A DNA stretch of 64,000 nt, taken from Stenotrophomonas mori. GTDB taxonomy: Bacteria; Pseudomonadota; Gammaproteobacteria; Xanthomonadales; Xanthomonadaceae. A program made the translations under genes and the position numbers. Shown here in pieces: positions 1 to 11,093 of this stretch (positions are counted from its first letter, which is position 1; the number at the start of each line of letters is the position of its first letter). The DNA lies in contig NZ_JAIKTS010000001.1 in assembly GCF_023556335.1 (NCBI RefSeq), positions 620,001 to 684,000 on the forward strand, in the 5' to 3' direction. The notes below the pieces were generated by a model, which saw only the letters and a list, made by a program, of their open reading frames with translations, made no database searches and was not told the DNA's origin.

Positions 1-125
1 ACCGGCAACAGCGAATGGAGGGCCGACTGCCGGCGGCGATGCACGGGGTCGGTGTTGCCGGCTCCGGCGCGGGTGGAGAACCTGGGCCGTGGCGGCCGCG
101 GGAGTGGACCGCCGGTGGAGATCGC

Positions 126-154
126 TTGCACTCGCCCATGTTAGTAGCAATACT
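126..154 (+). promoter_or_regulatory. putative lexA promoter, probably giving a leaderless mRNA
   Basis: A -35-like TTGCAC (126-131) is followed after 17 bp by a -10-like AATACT (149-154). Transcription would then begin around 161-162, which is the A of the lexA ATG. No Shine-Dalgarno sequence precedes the start, which fits a leaderless transcript. The -10 lies inside the LexA operator. This is a motif-based inference; both hexamers are imperfect. Confidence 0.45.
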
Positions 155-159
155 ACTAA
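141..159. promoter_or_regulatory. LexA operator (SOS box) of lexA
   Basis: TTAGTAGCAATACTACTAA is an inverted repeat with perfect 7-bp arms TTAGTAG/CTACTAA around a 5-bp centre. It closely resembles the LexA operator known from Xanthomonas and Xylella (TTAG-N6-TACTA type), not the CTGT-N8-ACAG box of enterobacteria. It ends 2 bp before the lexA start codon and covers the likely -10 element, so bound LexA would block its own transcription. Confidence 0.88.
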
Positions 160-161
160 CC

Positions 162-800
162 ATGGACCTGACCGATACCCAGCAAGCCATCCTCGAGCTG
201 ATCGCCGAGCGCATCGAGAGCGAGGGCGTGCCGCCTTCACAGACCGAGATCGCCCGGGCCTTCGGCTTCAAGGGCGTGCGCTCGGCGCAGTACCACCTGG
301 ATGCGCTCGAGGCGGCCGGCGCCATCGAGCGGGTGCCCGGGCGCGCCCGCGGCATCCGCCTGCTGCGTCCTGCCGGCGACGCCGTGGACATCGGGGCGGT
401 GCCGCACGACGCGCAGGTGCTGCGCCTGCCGGTGCTGGGGCGCGTGGCCGCCGGGCTGCCCATCGGCGCGGACATCGGTTCGGACGATTACGTGGTGCTG
501 GACAAGGTGTTCTTCTCCCCGGCGCCGGACTACCTGCTGAAGGTGCAGGGCGATTCGATGATCGACGAGGGCATCTTCGATGGCGACCTCATCGGCGTGC
601 ACCGTACCCGTGACGCGCGGTCCGGGCAGATCGTGGTCGCGCGCATCGATGACGAGATCACGGTCAAGCTGCTCAAGCTCGGCAAGGAGCGCATCCGGCT
701 GCTGCCGAGGAATCCGGACTACGCCCCCATCGAGGTGCTCCCGGACCAGGACTTCGCCATCGAAGGGCTGTACTGCGGCCTGCTGAGGCCGAACCGGTGA
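162..800 (+). CDS. lexA: LexA SOS repressor / self-cleaving protease
   Basis: This is the transcriptional repressor of the SOS regulon, which cleaves itself when stimulated by RecA-ssDNA filaments. The 212-aa product has an N-terminal winged helix-turn-helix (residues 1-68) and a C-terminal S24 peptidase-like domain. The scissile Ala97-Gly98 pair lies in the motif VAAGLP, the catalytic Ser132 in QGDSM and Lys169 in ITVKLL. The start at 162 was chosen because MDLTDTQQAI is the conserved family N-terminus. The frame stays open upstream to position 15, but that extension is not LexA-like. The operator sits immediately 5' of the start, showing autoregulation. recA follows on the same strand after 185 bp, the usual Xanthomonad order. 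Confidence 0.97.
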   Translation: MDLTDTQQAILELIAERIESEGVPPSQTEIARAFGFKGVRSAQYHLDALEAAGAIERVPGRARGIRLLRPAGDAVDIGAVPHDAQVLRLPVLGRVAAGLPIGADIGSDDYVVLDKVFFSPAPDYLLKVQGDSMIDEGIFDGDLIGVHRTRDARSGQIVVARIDDEITVKLLKLGKERIRLLPRNPDYAPIEVLPDQDFAIEGLYCGLLRPNR

Positions 801-880
801 GGCCGGTTTTCCCCAGCCTCCCCATATGGTTTTTCCTACCGGAACAGGCTGACTGCGCTGCTGCCGGTATCCTTGCCACC

Positions 881-893
881 CCAGATAATCTGG
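881..893. promoter_or_regulatory. palindrome overlapping a possible recA -10 box
   Basis: CCAGATAATCTGG has perfect 6-bp arms around one base and contains GATAAT (884-889), a good -10 hexamer, about 95 bp upstream of the recA ATG. A clear -35 hexamer is not seen. The lexA-type TTAGTA operator is absent from the lexA-recA gap, so this palindrome is the only visible candidate for a protein-binding site there. Its function is unproven. Confidence 0.3.
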
Positions 894-985
894 CCGTCCC
901 GCGGGCAGTCTCAGCCTGTGCGATACGGCACCGTTAAAGTGGACCCATGACGAAATCTACGACACCAACGACGAGGAAGCCCCCG

Positions 986-2020
<1,035 letters not shown>

Positions 2021-2292
2021 TTTCCCCGCGGGGGCGGACGGCGCATCGTCAGTGACGTCGCTCCGCTCCTGCGGTTTTCCCGCCATGACCGCCGCTCCTC
2101 CAGCCGGAAGCATGCAGTGCGTGCCACTTCGATCCGGAGGGGAGGCCGGCGGGGCGATGGGTCCGCTCCACGGGCGCCGCTTTTGGGTGGCGTCGTAGCG
2201 GATGACAGAGGCCCGGGGCGGCCTGCATGTGTCCGGTGGGTGCCGGACCGTGAGCACGGGGCCCGGGCCGCGGAGTGAAGGTGCCGATCGAC

Positions 2293-2790
2293 ATGGACAC
2301 CGGTAGTGATGAACGTCCGGCGGCGCGTGGCCGCAAGCGCACGCGTGAGCAGACCCCCTTGCAGCGCGCGCTCGGGTTCCTGGTGCGGCGGGAGCATTCG
2401 CGCAGGGAGCTGATGCGCAAGCTCCAGGCGCGGGGGGTGGAAAAGGACGAGGCCGTGGCCGCGCTCGACCGGCTGGCCGAGGAGGGCTGGCAGGATGATG
2501 GCCGGTTCGCCGCCTCGCTGGTACGGACCCGGTCGGCGGCCGGGTATGGCCCCCTGCACCTGCGGGCCGAACTGGGCATGCACGGGCTGGATGAGGACGC
2601 GATCACGACGGCGATGGCCACGTTCGAGGGCGATTGGACGGAGCTTGCCCGGCAGGTGGTATGCCGCCGCTACGGGCCGGAGGGGCCGCAGGAGCTGGCG
2701 CAGCGCCGCAAGGCCGCGGACATGCTGATCCGGCGCGGCTTCGAGGCCGGCTGCATCCGCGATGCCACCCGCTACGATCCAGAGGACTGA
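2293..2790 (+). CDS. recX: RecX regulatory protein
   Basis: RecX is a small modulator that caps and destabilises RecA filaments. The product (165 aa from this start) is made of the helical three-residue-repeat type modules typical of RecX, with the signatures [22 protein letters not shown] and WQDDGRFA. It follows recA with a 272-bp gap, so it may be expressed by read-through from recA. An in-frame GTG at 2275 would add six residues. Neither start has a strong Shine-Dalgarno; an AAGG at 2278 slightly favours the ATG at 2293. Confidence 0.9.
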   Translation: MDTGSDERPAARGRKRTREQTPLQRALGFLVRREHSRRELMRKLQARGVEKDEAVAALDRLAEEGWQDDGRFAASLVRTRSAAGYGPLHLRAELGMHGLDEDAITTAMATFEGDWTELARQVVCRRYGPEGPQELAQRRKAADMLIRRGFEAGCIRDATRYDPED

Positions 2791-2888
2791 ATGCGCCGGG
2801 CCTGATACCCTTTCAGGGTTTCGGTCGTTCCGTTCCCGCGTCCTGGATGGGGAGCCCGCCGCCGCCCGCCCGCCTAGCCCCAGCCCAC

Positions 2889-5540
<2,652 letters not shown>

Positions 5541-5560
5541 ATTCAGGGCGGCACTTCGCC

Positions 5561-5590
5561 TTGAAGGCCCCGACCCGCTGACGTTATCAT
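5561..5590 (+). promoter_or_regulatory. putative csrA promoter
   Basis: TTGAAG (5561-5566) and TATCAT (5585-5590) are separated by 18 bp and lie about 90 bp upstream of the csrA start, in a locally AT-richer stretch between alaS and csrA. The hexamers fit a sigma-70 promoter moderately well. Confidence 0.5.
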
Positions 5591-5681
5591 CGATAGTCTT
5601 TTCCCTTAGTCGTGGGGCGCAGCGGATTTCAAGCGCGCCATTGCCGGTGGGAAGCCTGCCGGTTCCATGGAGATTCGCACA

Positions 5682-5885
5682 ATGTTGATCTTGACCCGCC
5701 GTGTCGGCGAAACCCTGATGATTGGTGATTCGGTCAGCGTGACCGTGCTCGGCGTCAAGGGCAACCAGGTACGCATCGGCATCACCGCGCCCAAGGATGT
5801 GGCGGTGCACCGCGAAGAGATTTTCCAACGCATCCAGCGCGGCGACGAGCCGGCTGCGCCGGCAGATGAAGGAACCCCGGAATAA
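5682..5885 (+). CDS. csrA: carbon storage regulator CsrA/RsmA
   Basis: CsrA is a dimeric RNA-binding protein that represses or stabilises mRNAs by binding GGA motifs near ribosome-binding sites; in Xanthomonads it affects motility, biofilm and virulence. The 67-aa product begins [16 protein letters not shown] and includes the [11 protein letters not shown] core and Arg/Glu-rich helix ([10 protein letters not shown]). The start at 5682 has a GGAG at 5669-5672; an upstream in-frame ATG (5667) adds five non-conserved residues. The C-terminal tail after the helix is Pro/Ala-rich. The alaS-csrA-tRNA-Ser order is conserved in gammaproteobacteria. Confidence 0.96.
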   Translation: MLILTRRVGETLMIGDSVSVTVLGVKGNQVRIGITAPKDVAVHREEIFQRIQRGDEPAAPADEGTPE

Positions 5886-5888
5886 GGG

Positions 5889-5918
5889 TTTACCTTTTAC
5901 CCCGTTAAACGGTATTCT
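5889..5918 (+). promoter_or_regulatory. putative tRNA-Ser promoter
   Basis: TTTACC (5889-5894) and TATTCT (5913-5918) are 18 bp apart, followed by a GC-rich discriminator (CGCGCCC) as is common for stable-RNA promoters under stringent control. The mature tRNA begins about 40 bp further on. It starts immediately after the csrA stop codon. Confidence 0.5.
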
Positions 5919-5959
5919 TCGCGCCCTGGCTGGAAAACAGGCGCCAGGAAAAACAGATT

Positions 5960-6052
5960 GGAGTGATGCCCGAGAGGCCGAAGGGGCTCCCCTGCTAAGG
6001 GAGTATAGGGTCAAAAGCTCTATCGAGGGTTCGAATCCCTCTCACTCCGCCA
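5960..6052 (+). tRNA. tRNA-Ser (anticodon GCT)
   Basis: A 93-nt class II tRNA. The acceptor strands GGAGTGA (5960-5966) and TCACTCC (6042-6048) pair, followed by discriminator G and an encoded CCA (6050-6052). The anticodon stem CTCCC/GGGAG (5987-5991/5999-6003) holds loop CTGCTAA with anticodon GCT at 5994-5996, reading AGC/AGU serine codons. The long variable arm and the T loop GGTTCGAATCC are present. Confidence 0.97.
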
Positions 6053-6060
6053 AGTGCACG

Positions 6061-6086
6061 AAAACCCCTGGTTTCCAGGGGTTTTT
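6061..6086. terminator. rho-independent terminator after tRNA-Ser
   Basis: AAAACCCCTGG and CCAGGGGTTTTT form an 11-bp stem with a TTT loop, followed by a T run, 8 bp after the tRNA 3' end. The A run on the other side makes it potentially bidirectional. Confidence 0.9.
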
Positions 6087-6849
6087 CGTTTCCGGGAGAC
6101 GGGCCGGCGGTCGCGTCGCAATGCTTCGGCAGGCGGTCCGTGGCGTCCGCCCGCGCACCTGCTTGCCGCACCGTTGTGGGTTCCCCTGGCAGGGCATGGG
6201 CCCGGCAAGCCAGCATGCCGATGCTGATGGTAGGCGTGCGGTGAATCAGCCGTGCGTGGGGCTCCATGCATACCTTCCGCATCTCCGCATGACATCAGGC
6301 GCGTGGGCTCTCAGGCCACGGAAGACCTCCACCGTGCCATGCCCACGGCAGTGCCTGTGGCGATGGGGCGCCGTTCAAGCCTGGACGCCGTGCGCGGCGT
6401 CGCAGTCCATGCCATCGGCGTCCCGCTGGAACGCGTAGTGTCGGAAGCCGGCCTTCCCTGAAGGCGTGCGTCGTCGTGATGCCGGCCCTGCACGGTGGCC
6501 TGGCAGGGGACGAGGGACGCCGGGGGTGCAAGCGCGGCCTCGGCGGCGCGGCAGTGCGGGGAACAGGCGGCACGGCTGGCCCGTCCAGCAGGTGCGCCCT
6601 GTCCGAGCCCATTGGAGCGGGGGTGTCATCGGGTGCGGGCTTTTCCGCAGCCGCGTGTGCCGTCGTGATGCCCGCAGCCGTATCGGCAGCCGGGCGGAGG
6701 CACGGGAGTACAAGGGGACGCTGCTGGTGCATGCGGCGGGGGACGGCGGAGCAGGCTGCTCCGCCCACCTGTGGGCCGTGGCATGCCCACGACAGTGCGG
6801 CGGGCAGGAAGGACTGGTCAGGATGGGGTGCGCGGCACGCGGAATGCAG
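6087..6849. other. gene-poor stretch, no supported gene
   Basis: More than 750 bp without a convincing gene. Open frames on both strands give Arg/Pro/Ala-rich translations without family features or good ribosome-binding sites. Short GC-rich phrases recur (for example CATGCCCACGGCAGTGC near 6338 and CATGCCCACGACAGTGC near 6781), suggesting decayed or palindromic repeats. It may be a degraded region or hold an unrecognised RNA. Confidence 0.5.
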
Positions 6850-6882
6850 CGGGCCCCGTGTGCTTGGGACACACGGGGCCCG
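6850..6882 (-). terminator. strong hairpin downstream of the TonB receptor
   Basis: CGGGCCCCGTGTG (6850-6862) and CACACGGGGCCCG (6870-6882) form a perfect 13-bp stem with a 7-nt loop, about 65 bp past the stop codon of the minus-strand receptor gene. There is no T run on either side, so it may act as an mRNA-stabilising hairpin or a non-canonical terminator. Confidence 0.5.
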
Positions 6883-6947
6883 TCGAACCTGCTGCAGGGG
6901 GCTGCCGCGGGCAGGGGGCGATGCCCGCCTGCCGCGGTCGCCGGTCC

Positions 6948-9014
6948 TCAGAAGCGTGCGGTGCCGCCCAGGAAGAAGGTGCGCGCGCCGCCATCGAAAT
7001 TGTTGCCTTCCTCCAGCGTGGAGACGTCGCCCAGGTTGAGCACGCCGGCGCGCAGGCTCAGGTGTTCATTGACGTCGTAGCGGGTGACCAGGTCCCAGGT
7101 GGTGTAGGCCTTGGCGAAAGTGGAGGTCGCGGTGGAGACCAGTTGCTTGCCGATGTGCTGGGCGCTGAGGTTCAGCGACCAGTCGTCGGACACGCGCCAG
7201 TCCAGCGAAGTGTTGGCGGTGAGCTTCGGCACGACCAGGAGGTTGGCACCGGTGGTGCGGTTCTTGGATTCCAGCATGCGGGTGGCGTTGGTGGTCCAGC
7301 TCAGCTGCTCGTGCAGCGGCACGGTGATGCTGGCCTCGACGCCACGGGTGCGCGCTTCCTGGATGTTCTGCGCCACCGTCCACCAGAAGCCGTTGACGAA
7401 ACTGGAGTTGTAGCCGGCGATGTCGCGCAGCGGCACCTGCTCGATCTTGTCCTCGAAGTCGGTCAGGAAGTAGGTCGCCGACAGCGACCAGTCATTCTGG
7501 TCGAAGCCCACGCCGATCTCGTAGTTGGTGCTGGTCTCGGGCTCGAGGTTGGGGTTGCCGGCCATGTAGCAGCCGGTGGTGCCGTCGGCATTCACCTCGC
7601 GGCTGCTCCACCCCTCCACGGTCAGGCTGGAGCAGCCGTTGCCGCGCGACTGCGTCGCCGCGCCGGCGGTGCCCTGCTTGAGGTTGGGGGCACGGAAGCC
7701 CTTGGACACGCCGCCACGCACCGTCCACGCATCGGAGGGATGCCAGACACCGTAGATGCGCGGGCTGAGGTTGTCGTCGTAGTTCTCGGTGTTGTCCCAG
7801 CGCAGGCCCAGCGTGAGGGTGAAACGGTCATGCAGGGCGATGTGGTCTTCGGCGAACAGCGCCCAGGAATCGGCTTCGTTCTTCGGGCTGATGCGGTTGC
7901 TGCCGGTCCAGGTCACCGGGACGGTGCCGATGGTGTCGCGGTTCTCCAGCTCCTCGCGCTTCCACTGGCCGCCGACGTTGAGCCGGTGCTCGAAGCCCCA
8001 GTGGAAGCCGGTGTTGAAGGCGGTGTCGAACACGGTCTCGCGGGAGTGGTTGCCGACGTCGCTGTCCTTGTCCTCGTAGTCGTTGTAGACGAGGGTGGTC
8101 TTGGAGGTCGACGCATCGCCATAGCGGCCATCATGGCTGACGACGTAGCCGGTCTGCACCAGCTTGGACAGCCCCCAGGCGCTGACCGCACCGGTGCCGC
8201 TGTTGCGCTGGATGCCGCGCGAGGCCTCCACGCCCAAGGTGTGGTTCTCGCCGAGCTGCCAATTGAACAGGGCGTTCACATTCTCGGCCTTGCTGCCCGG
8301 GGTCTGCTTGGCGAGCCGGTCCGATTCGCGATCGGTGACGTTGGCGCCGATGCGTACGCCCAGGTTCTCGGTCAGCGGACCGCTGAACAATGCGCCCATC
8401 TGCATGGTGTCGCCACGGCTGGAGGCGTCGGGCTTGCTGTAGTTGTAGGTGACCGAGCCGCCCCAGTGCGGAGCGATCTTGCGGGTGATGATGTTGATCA
8501 CGCCGCCCATCGCGTCGGAGCCGTACAGCGAAGACATGGGGCCGCGGACCACTTCGATGCGCTCGATCATGTCCGGGGACAGCCAGTTGAGGTCCTGCGG
8601 GCCCAGGTCGTCGCGGTAGTTCACGCCGGAGGAATTGCCCTGGCGGCGGCCATCGATGAGGATCAGGGTGTACTGCTCGGGCAGGCCGCGCAGGCGGATC
8701 TTGGACTGTGCGCCGGACAGGGCATAGCCGCCGGTCACGCCCGGCACCTTGCTGAGCAGCTGGCCGATGCTGGTGACCGGCTTGCGCTCGATCTCCTCAC
8801 GGGAGATGACGCTGATGCTGGCCGGTGCGTCCTTGATCCACTGCTGGGCGCCGGTGGCGGTCACCACCACGGTATCCATCTGCCGGGCGTCGGGCGCATC
8901 GCCTGAGGCATCGGCCGAGGCATCGGCCTGCGCCTGCATCGAGAACAGGGCCAGGCCGATGGCGGCGGTCAAGGTGGGAACGGAACGGAAAGAGGGACGG
9001 AACAGGTTGGACAT
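6948..9014 (-). CDS. TonB-dependent outer-membrane receptor, catecholate siderophore/colicin-receptor type
   Basis: This is a 22-stranded outer-membrane barrel with a plug domain, probably importing an iron-siderophore by TonB energy. The 688-aa protein has a signal peptide ending near AQA (residue 30), a TonB box DTVVVTATG (47-55), a plug (about 60-170) with the conserved RGLPEQYTLILIDGRR and ERIEVVRGPMSSLYGSDAMGG segments, a barrel with the FRAPNLKQ motif, and a terminal Phe (GGTARF) recognised by the BAM machinery. The plug resembles FepA/CirA/IrgA-like receptors. The gene stands alone. An AT-rich control region lies upstream. The substrate cannot be told from sequence. Confidence 0.9.
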   Translation of the reverse strand: MSNLFRPSFRSVPTLTAAIGLALFSMQAQADASADASGDAPDARQMDTVVVTATGAQQWIKDAPASISVISREEIERKPVTSIGQLLSKVPGVTGGYALSGAQSKIRLRGLPEQYTLILIDGRRQGNSSGVNYRDDLGPQDLNWLSPDMIERIEVVRGPMSSLYGSDAMGGVINIITRKIAPHWGGSVTYNYSKPDASSRGDTMQMGALFSGPLTENLGVRIGANVTDRESDRLAKQTPGSKAENVNALFNWQLGENHTLGVEASRGIQRNSGTGAVSAWGLSKLVQTGYVVSHDGRYGDASTSKTTLVYNDYEDKDSDVGNHSRETVFDTAFNTGFHWGFEHRLNVGGQWKREELENRDTIGTVPVTWTGSNRISPKNEADSWALFAEDHIALHDRFTLTLGLRWDNTENYDDNLSPRIYGVWHPSDAWTVRGGVSKGFRAPNLKQGTAGAATQSRGNGCSSLTVEGWSSREVNADGTTGCYMAGNPNLEPETSTNYEIGVGFDQNDWSLSATYFLTDFEDKIEQVPLRDIAGYNSSFVNGFWWTVAQNIQEARTRGVEASITVPLHEQLSWTTNATRMLESKNRTTGANLLVVPKLTANTSLDWRVSDDWSLNLSAQHIGKQLVSTATSTFAKAYTTWDLVTRYDVNEHLSLRAGVLNLGDVSTLEEGNNFDGGARTFFLGGTARF

Positions 9015-9084
9015 CGAGCAGTACTCCGGAGGAAAAAAGTGAGTCCGCTGGCGATGGCTGGGACTTCCGTGTGGGATTTCATTA

Positions 9085-9120
9085 AACGCAGGTAATAATA
9101 TCGCGAATCATTCGTATTTG
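9085..9120 (-). promoter_or_regulatory. AT-rich control region with an imperfect Fur-like site
   Basis: Upstream of the receptor gene is an unusual AT-rich island containing, on the minus strand, CGAATGATTCG (an inverted repeat) followed by GATATTATTA. The AATGAT and ATTATT elements recall pieces of the Fur consensus but the overall match is weak. Iron control is expected for this receptor type; the site itself is only a guess. Confidence 0.28.
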
Positions 9121-9561
9121 TGTCGATTGTGTGGCAGTTGTGACATCCGGGGGTGCGTGGCCGGTGAAGAAGCGGCAAACAGCGCTTGAAGGCCGGTGGC
9201 CCTCGGGAAGAGCGGGAGGCGGGCAACCGCGGGTCCAGCGGGAGCGGCAAAGGCCGCGGGTTCCGGACAAGCCGTCGGATCGGCACGTCCCAAGGTGTGT
9301 ATGCACAGCGGAATGCGCAGCCGCCGCGCTGTGCGCTGTGACCGGCTGAGGCGGCGAGGGCGGCATGCTGTCGGGGCTGGGAAGGTCTCCGTAGATCGAC
9401 AGGCCCTATCGGCGGAGCCGCGGGTGAGAGCGGCGGCCGGGGTATCGCGTCGTCGCCGGTCGCGGTGATGGGGAGGCGACAGGCGAGGCGTGGCAGGCGG
9501 CCCCCCAGGCGCGTGTGTCGACCCTATGAGGGGCGGCGTGGGGCCTTTGCCAAGCTCCCCC
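9121..9561. other. intergenic region, no supported gene
   Basis: About 440 bp between the receptor control region and the ssrA promoter. The open frames are Arg/Pro-rich and lack ribosome-binding sites or family features. No repeat, terminator or RNA structure stands out. Confidence 0.5.
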
Positions 9562-9590
9562 GTGACCATTCAGGTGATTCCCTGTAGCAT
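9562..9590 (+). promoter_or_regulatory. putative ssrA promoter
   Basis: GTGACC (9562-9567) and TAGCAT (9585-9590) are spaced by exactly 17 bp. A transcript starting near 9597 would be a precursor with a 5' leader of about 60 nt to be removed by RNase P before the mature tmRNA. Confidence 0.45.
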
Positions 9591-9655
9591 GCTGGCTCGC
9601 AAGCGGGGTTCCGGTCGGCTTGATCGCCGGAACTCTTGCAGCTCGACGTCCTACC

Positions 9656-10009
9656 GGGGGTGCACTGGTTTCGACGGGGGTTGTGAAGTCGCTTGGCGCA
9701 TGCCGAGGGGGTAGCTTTCCTCGTAAATCCAGCTGCAAAACTCATAGTTGCCAACGACGACAACTACGCTCTGGCCGCTTAAGGCCTAAGCCCCGAAACA
9801 GCTTGTGTCCGTGCTCGCTGCGTAGGGTCATCATCACGGAATCGCATGGGGTGGCTGCCCGCCAGCTCCAAGCTAGATAAAGCGGGCTGGTTCCGGGATG
9901 CGCTTTGCACGCCGTGCTGTCCCGGGGCGAGATTCAACGGCGAGCTAAGCATGTAGTGCCGGGGATGGAGTGCCTTCGGACGGCGGTTCAATTCCGCCCA
10001 CCTCCACCA
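9656..10009 (+). ncRNA. ssrA: transfer-messenger RNA (tmRNA)
   Basis: tmRNA with SmpB rescues stalled ribosomes and adds a degradation tag to incomplete proteins. The 354-nt molecule has a tRNA-like domain: 5' strand GGGGGTG (9656-9662) pairs with CACCTCC (9999-10005) with one G-T pair, followed by A and an encoded CCA (10007-10009). The conserved GCACTGGTTTCGACGGGG block follows the 5' end, and the T arm GGCGGTTCAATTCCGCC precedes the 3' strand. A tag reading frame lies inside. It is unpermuted (one piece). Its partner gene smpB is about 6 kb away, separated by the copper operon. Confidence 0.97.
9750..9782 (+). other. tmRNA proteolysis-tag reading frame
   Basis: Beginning at the resume codon GCC (9750) the frame reads ANDDNYALAA and then TAA (9780-9782). 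The C-terminal ALAA is the ClpXP/ClpAP recognition end, and the tag differs from that of E. coli by one residue (D for E). The upstream CATAGTT carries the sequence context normally seen before the resume codon. Confidence 0.93.
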
Positions 10010-10035
10010 TAAAGCGGGCCGTATCGGCCCGGATC

Positions 10036-10077
10036 AGGCCGGGAACCCCGTTGTACCAAGGGTTCCCGGCCTTTTTT
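10036..10077 (+). terminator. rho-independent terminator of ssrA
   Basis: AGGCCGGGAACCC and GGGTTCCCGGCCT pair over 13 bp, separated by an 11-nt loop, and are followed by TTTTT. It begins 27 bp after the tmRNA 3' end. Confidence 0.93.
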
Positions 10078-10613
10078 GTGTTCCGCCTGGTCCAGGGCCG
10101 TCCGTTTCAATCCGTGCGACGGGGAGGGTACAAGGTGGGGTCTCTGGGGTGCGCCCCGAATCGATACCCCCAGCCATGCCTCTGTCCGATGCCGCGATCC
10201 GCCGGGGGACGCGCGCCGAAAGGCCTCCGAAGCTGTCCGGTGATGGGGGCCGGTAAACCCGGGCGGCTCCAAGCTGAGGCGCTGGCCCCGATCCGTCCTC
10301 GGGGCGGGGGACATGTTGGGGTCCGGTAGCGCAGAGCACGAATGGATATGCCTGTTGCTCCTGTGCCGGGACACGGTCAGCGGTCGAGGCCCACTAGCGG
10401 CCGGTCGCCTGCAACGGGTGGTCAAGGCCAGCAGTTGGAGAACGCCGGCCGCATCGGCTCGGCGCAGGCAGCCATCGCAGGTGCCCGTGGTCCGTTCAGC
10501 GGCGTAAAGGCAGTGCGGCATGCGGCGGGCTTGCTCCTTGAACGGGGCAGGAGCACGCCGCCTGCGGGTCCCCTGGCAGGGCAGGCGCGCCCGGAAATCG
10601 CTAGTATCCGCGC
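10078..10613. other. intergenic region, no supported gene
   Basis: About 535 bp between the ssrA terminator and the copper operon. No frame looks coding. A TAGTAT (10602-10607) just before the first operon gene could be a -10 element, but no matching -35 is seen. The 3' end of ssrA is a common integration site, yet no second copy of its 3' sequence and no integrase is present. Confidence 0.45.
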
Positions 10614-11030
10614 ATGCTCCGCTCAACGGCCTTGGAACGAATGATGGCGCGGCTGGCCTTCGTGGCCATGCTGCTCATCGCGTTCGCGCCGGCGGCCAGT
10701 CAAGTCTTGATCAAGCGGCATGACGTGCCCCAGGTGGCCCTGCAGGCCGTGGAGATGTGCACCGCGGCCGGCTTGCAGACCCAGCTGGTGAGCAGCTTGT
10801 CCGGCGACATGCACGGACACGACGCTGCTTCCATGCCACAGCATCATGACGATGATGCCCTGTGCGAATACTGCAGCGTGGTCATGCCGCTGCCGCTGCT
10901 GCTGCTGCTGTTGTGCGGCTTGCTGGCGCTGTCGCCGGTAGCGCCGGCCTTCCGGCCCCGCCTGGCCGTTCCACGGTTGTTCCGCAACCAGCGCAGTCTC
11001 GGCGCACAAGCTCCGCCCCGCCTGGCCTGA
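10614..11030 (+). CDS. DUF2946 family protein, first gene of a copper-uptake operon
   Basis: This 138-aa membrane-anchored protein has a hydrophobic N-terminal segment (residues 12-29), a His/Asp/Met/Cys-rich region (HGHD, MPQHHDDD, CEYC) that looks metal-binding, and a second hydrophobic segment (PLPLLLLLLCGLLALSPVAP). This arrangement is typical of DUF2946 proteins, which are often encoded next to copper-related TonB receptors. It sits 63 bp upstream of such a receptor. The start at 10614 is uncertain; ATG codons at 10641 and 10644 would give a shorter protein with a clearer signal sequence. The exact role is unknown; metal binding at the periplasmic face is inferred. Confidence 0.82.
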   Translation: MLRSTALERMMARLAFVAMLLIAFAPAASQVLIKRHDVPQVALQAVEMCTAAGLQTQLVSSLSGDMHGHDAASMPQHHDDDALCEYCSVVMPLPLLLLLLCGLLALSPVAPAFRPRLAVPRLFRNQRSLGAQAPPRLA

Positions 11031-11093
11031 ACCACAAGCCCTCTCGAATTCAGCGTGGCCGTCCGGCCGCGCCCTTGTGCTTTGGAGCCAATC

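Noticed and set aside
5960..6947. Insertion at tRNA-Ser
   Set aside because: No direct repeat of the tRNA 3' end is present in the window and the following sequence has no mobile-element gene.
6771..8906. A 711-codon plus-strand frame opposite the first TonB receptor
   Set aside because: The receptor on the minus strand has signal peptide, TonB box and terminal Phe; the plus-strand frame has none of the features of a protein family.
9656..10613. Possible genomic island attached to ssrA
   Set aside because: No integrase and no second copy of the ssrA 3' end was found, so an island cannot be claimed, only suspected from the gene content.
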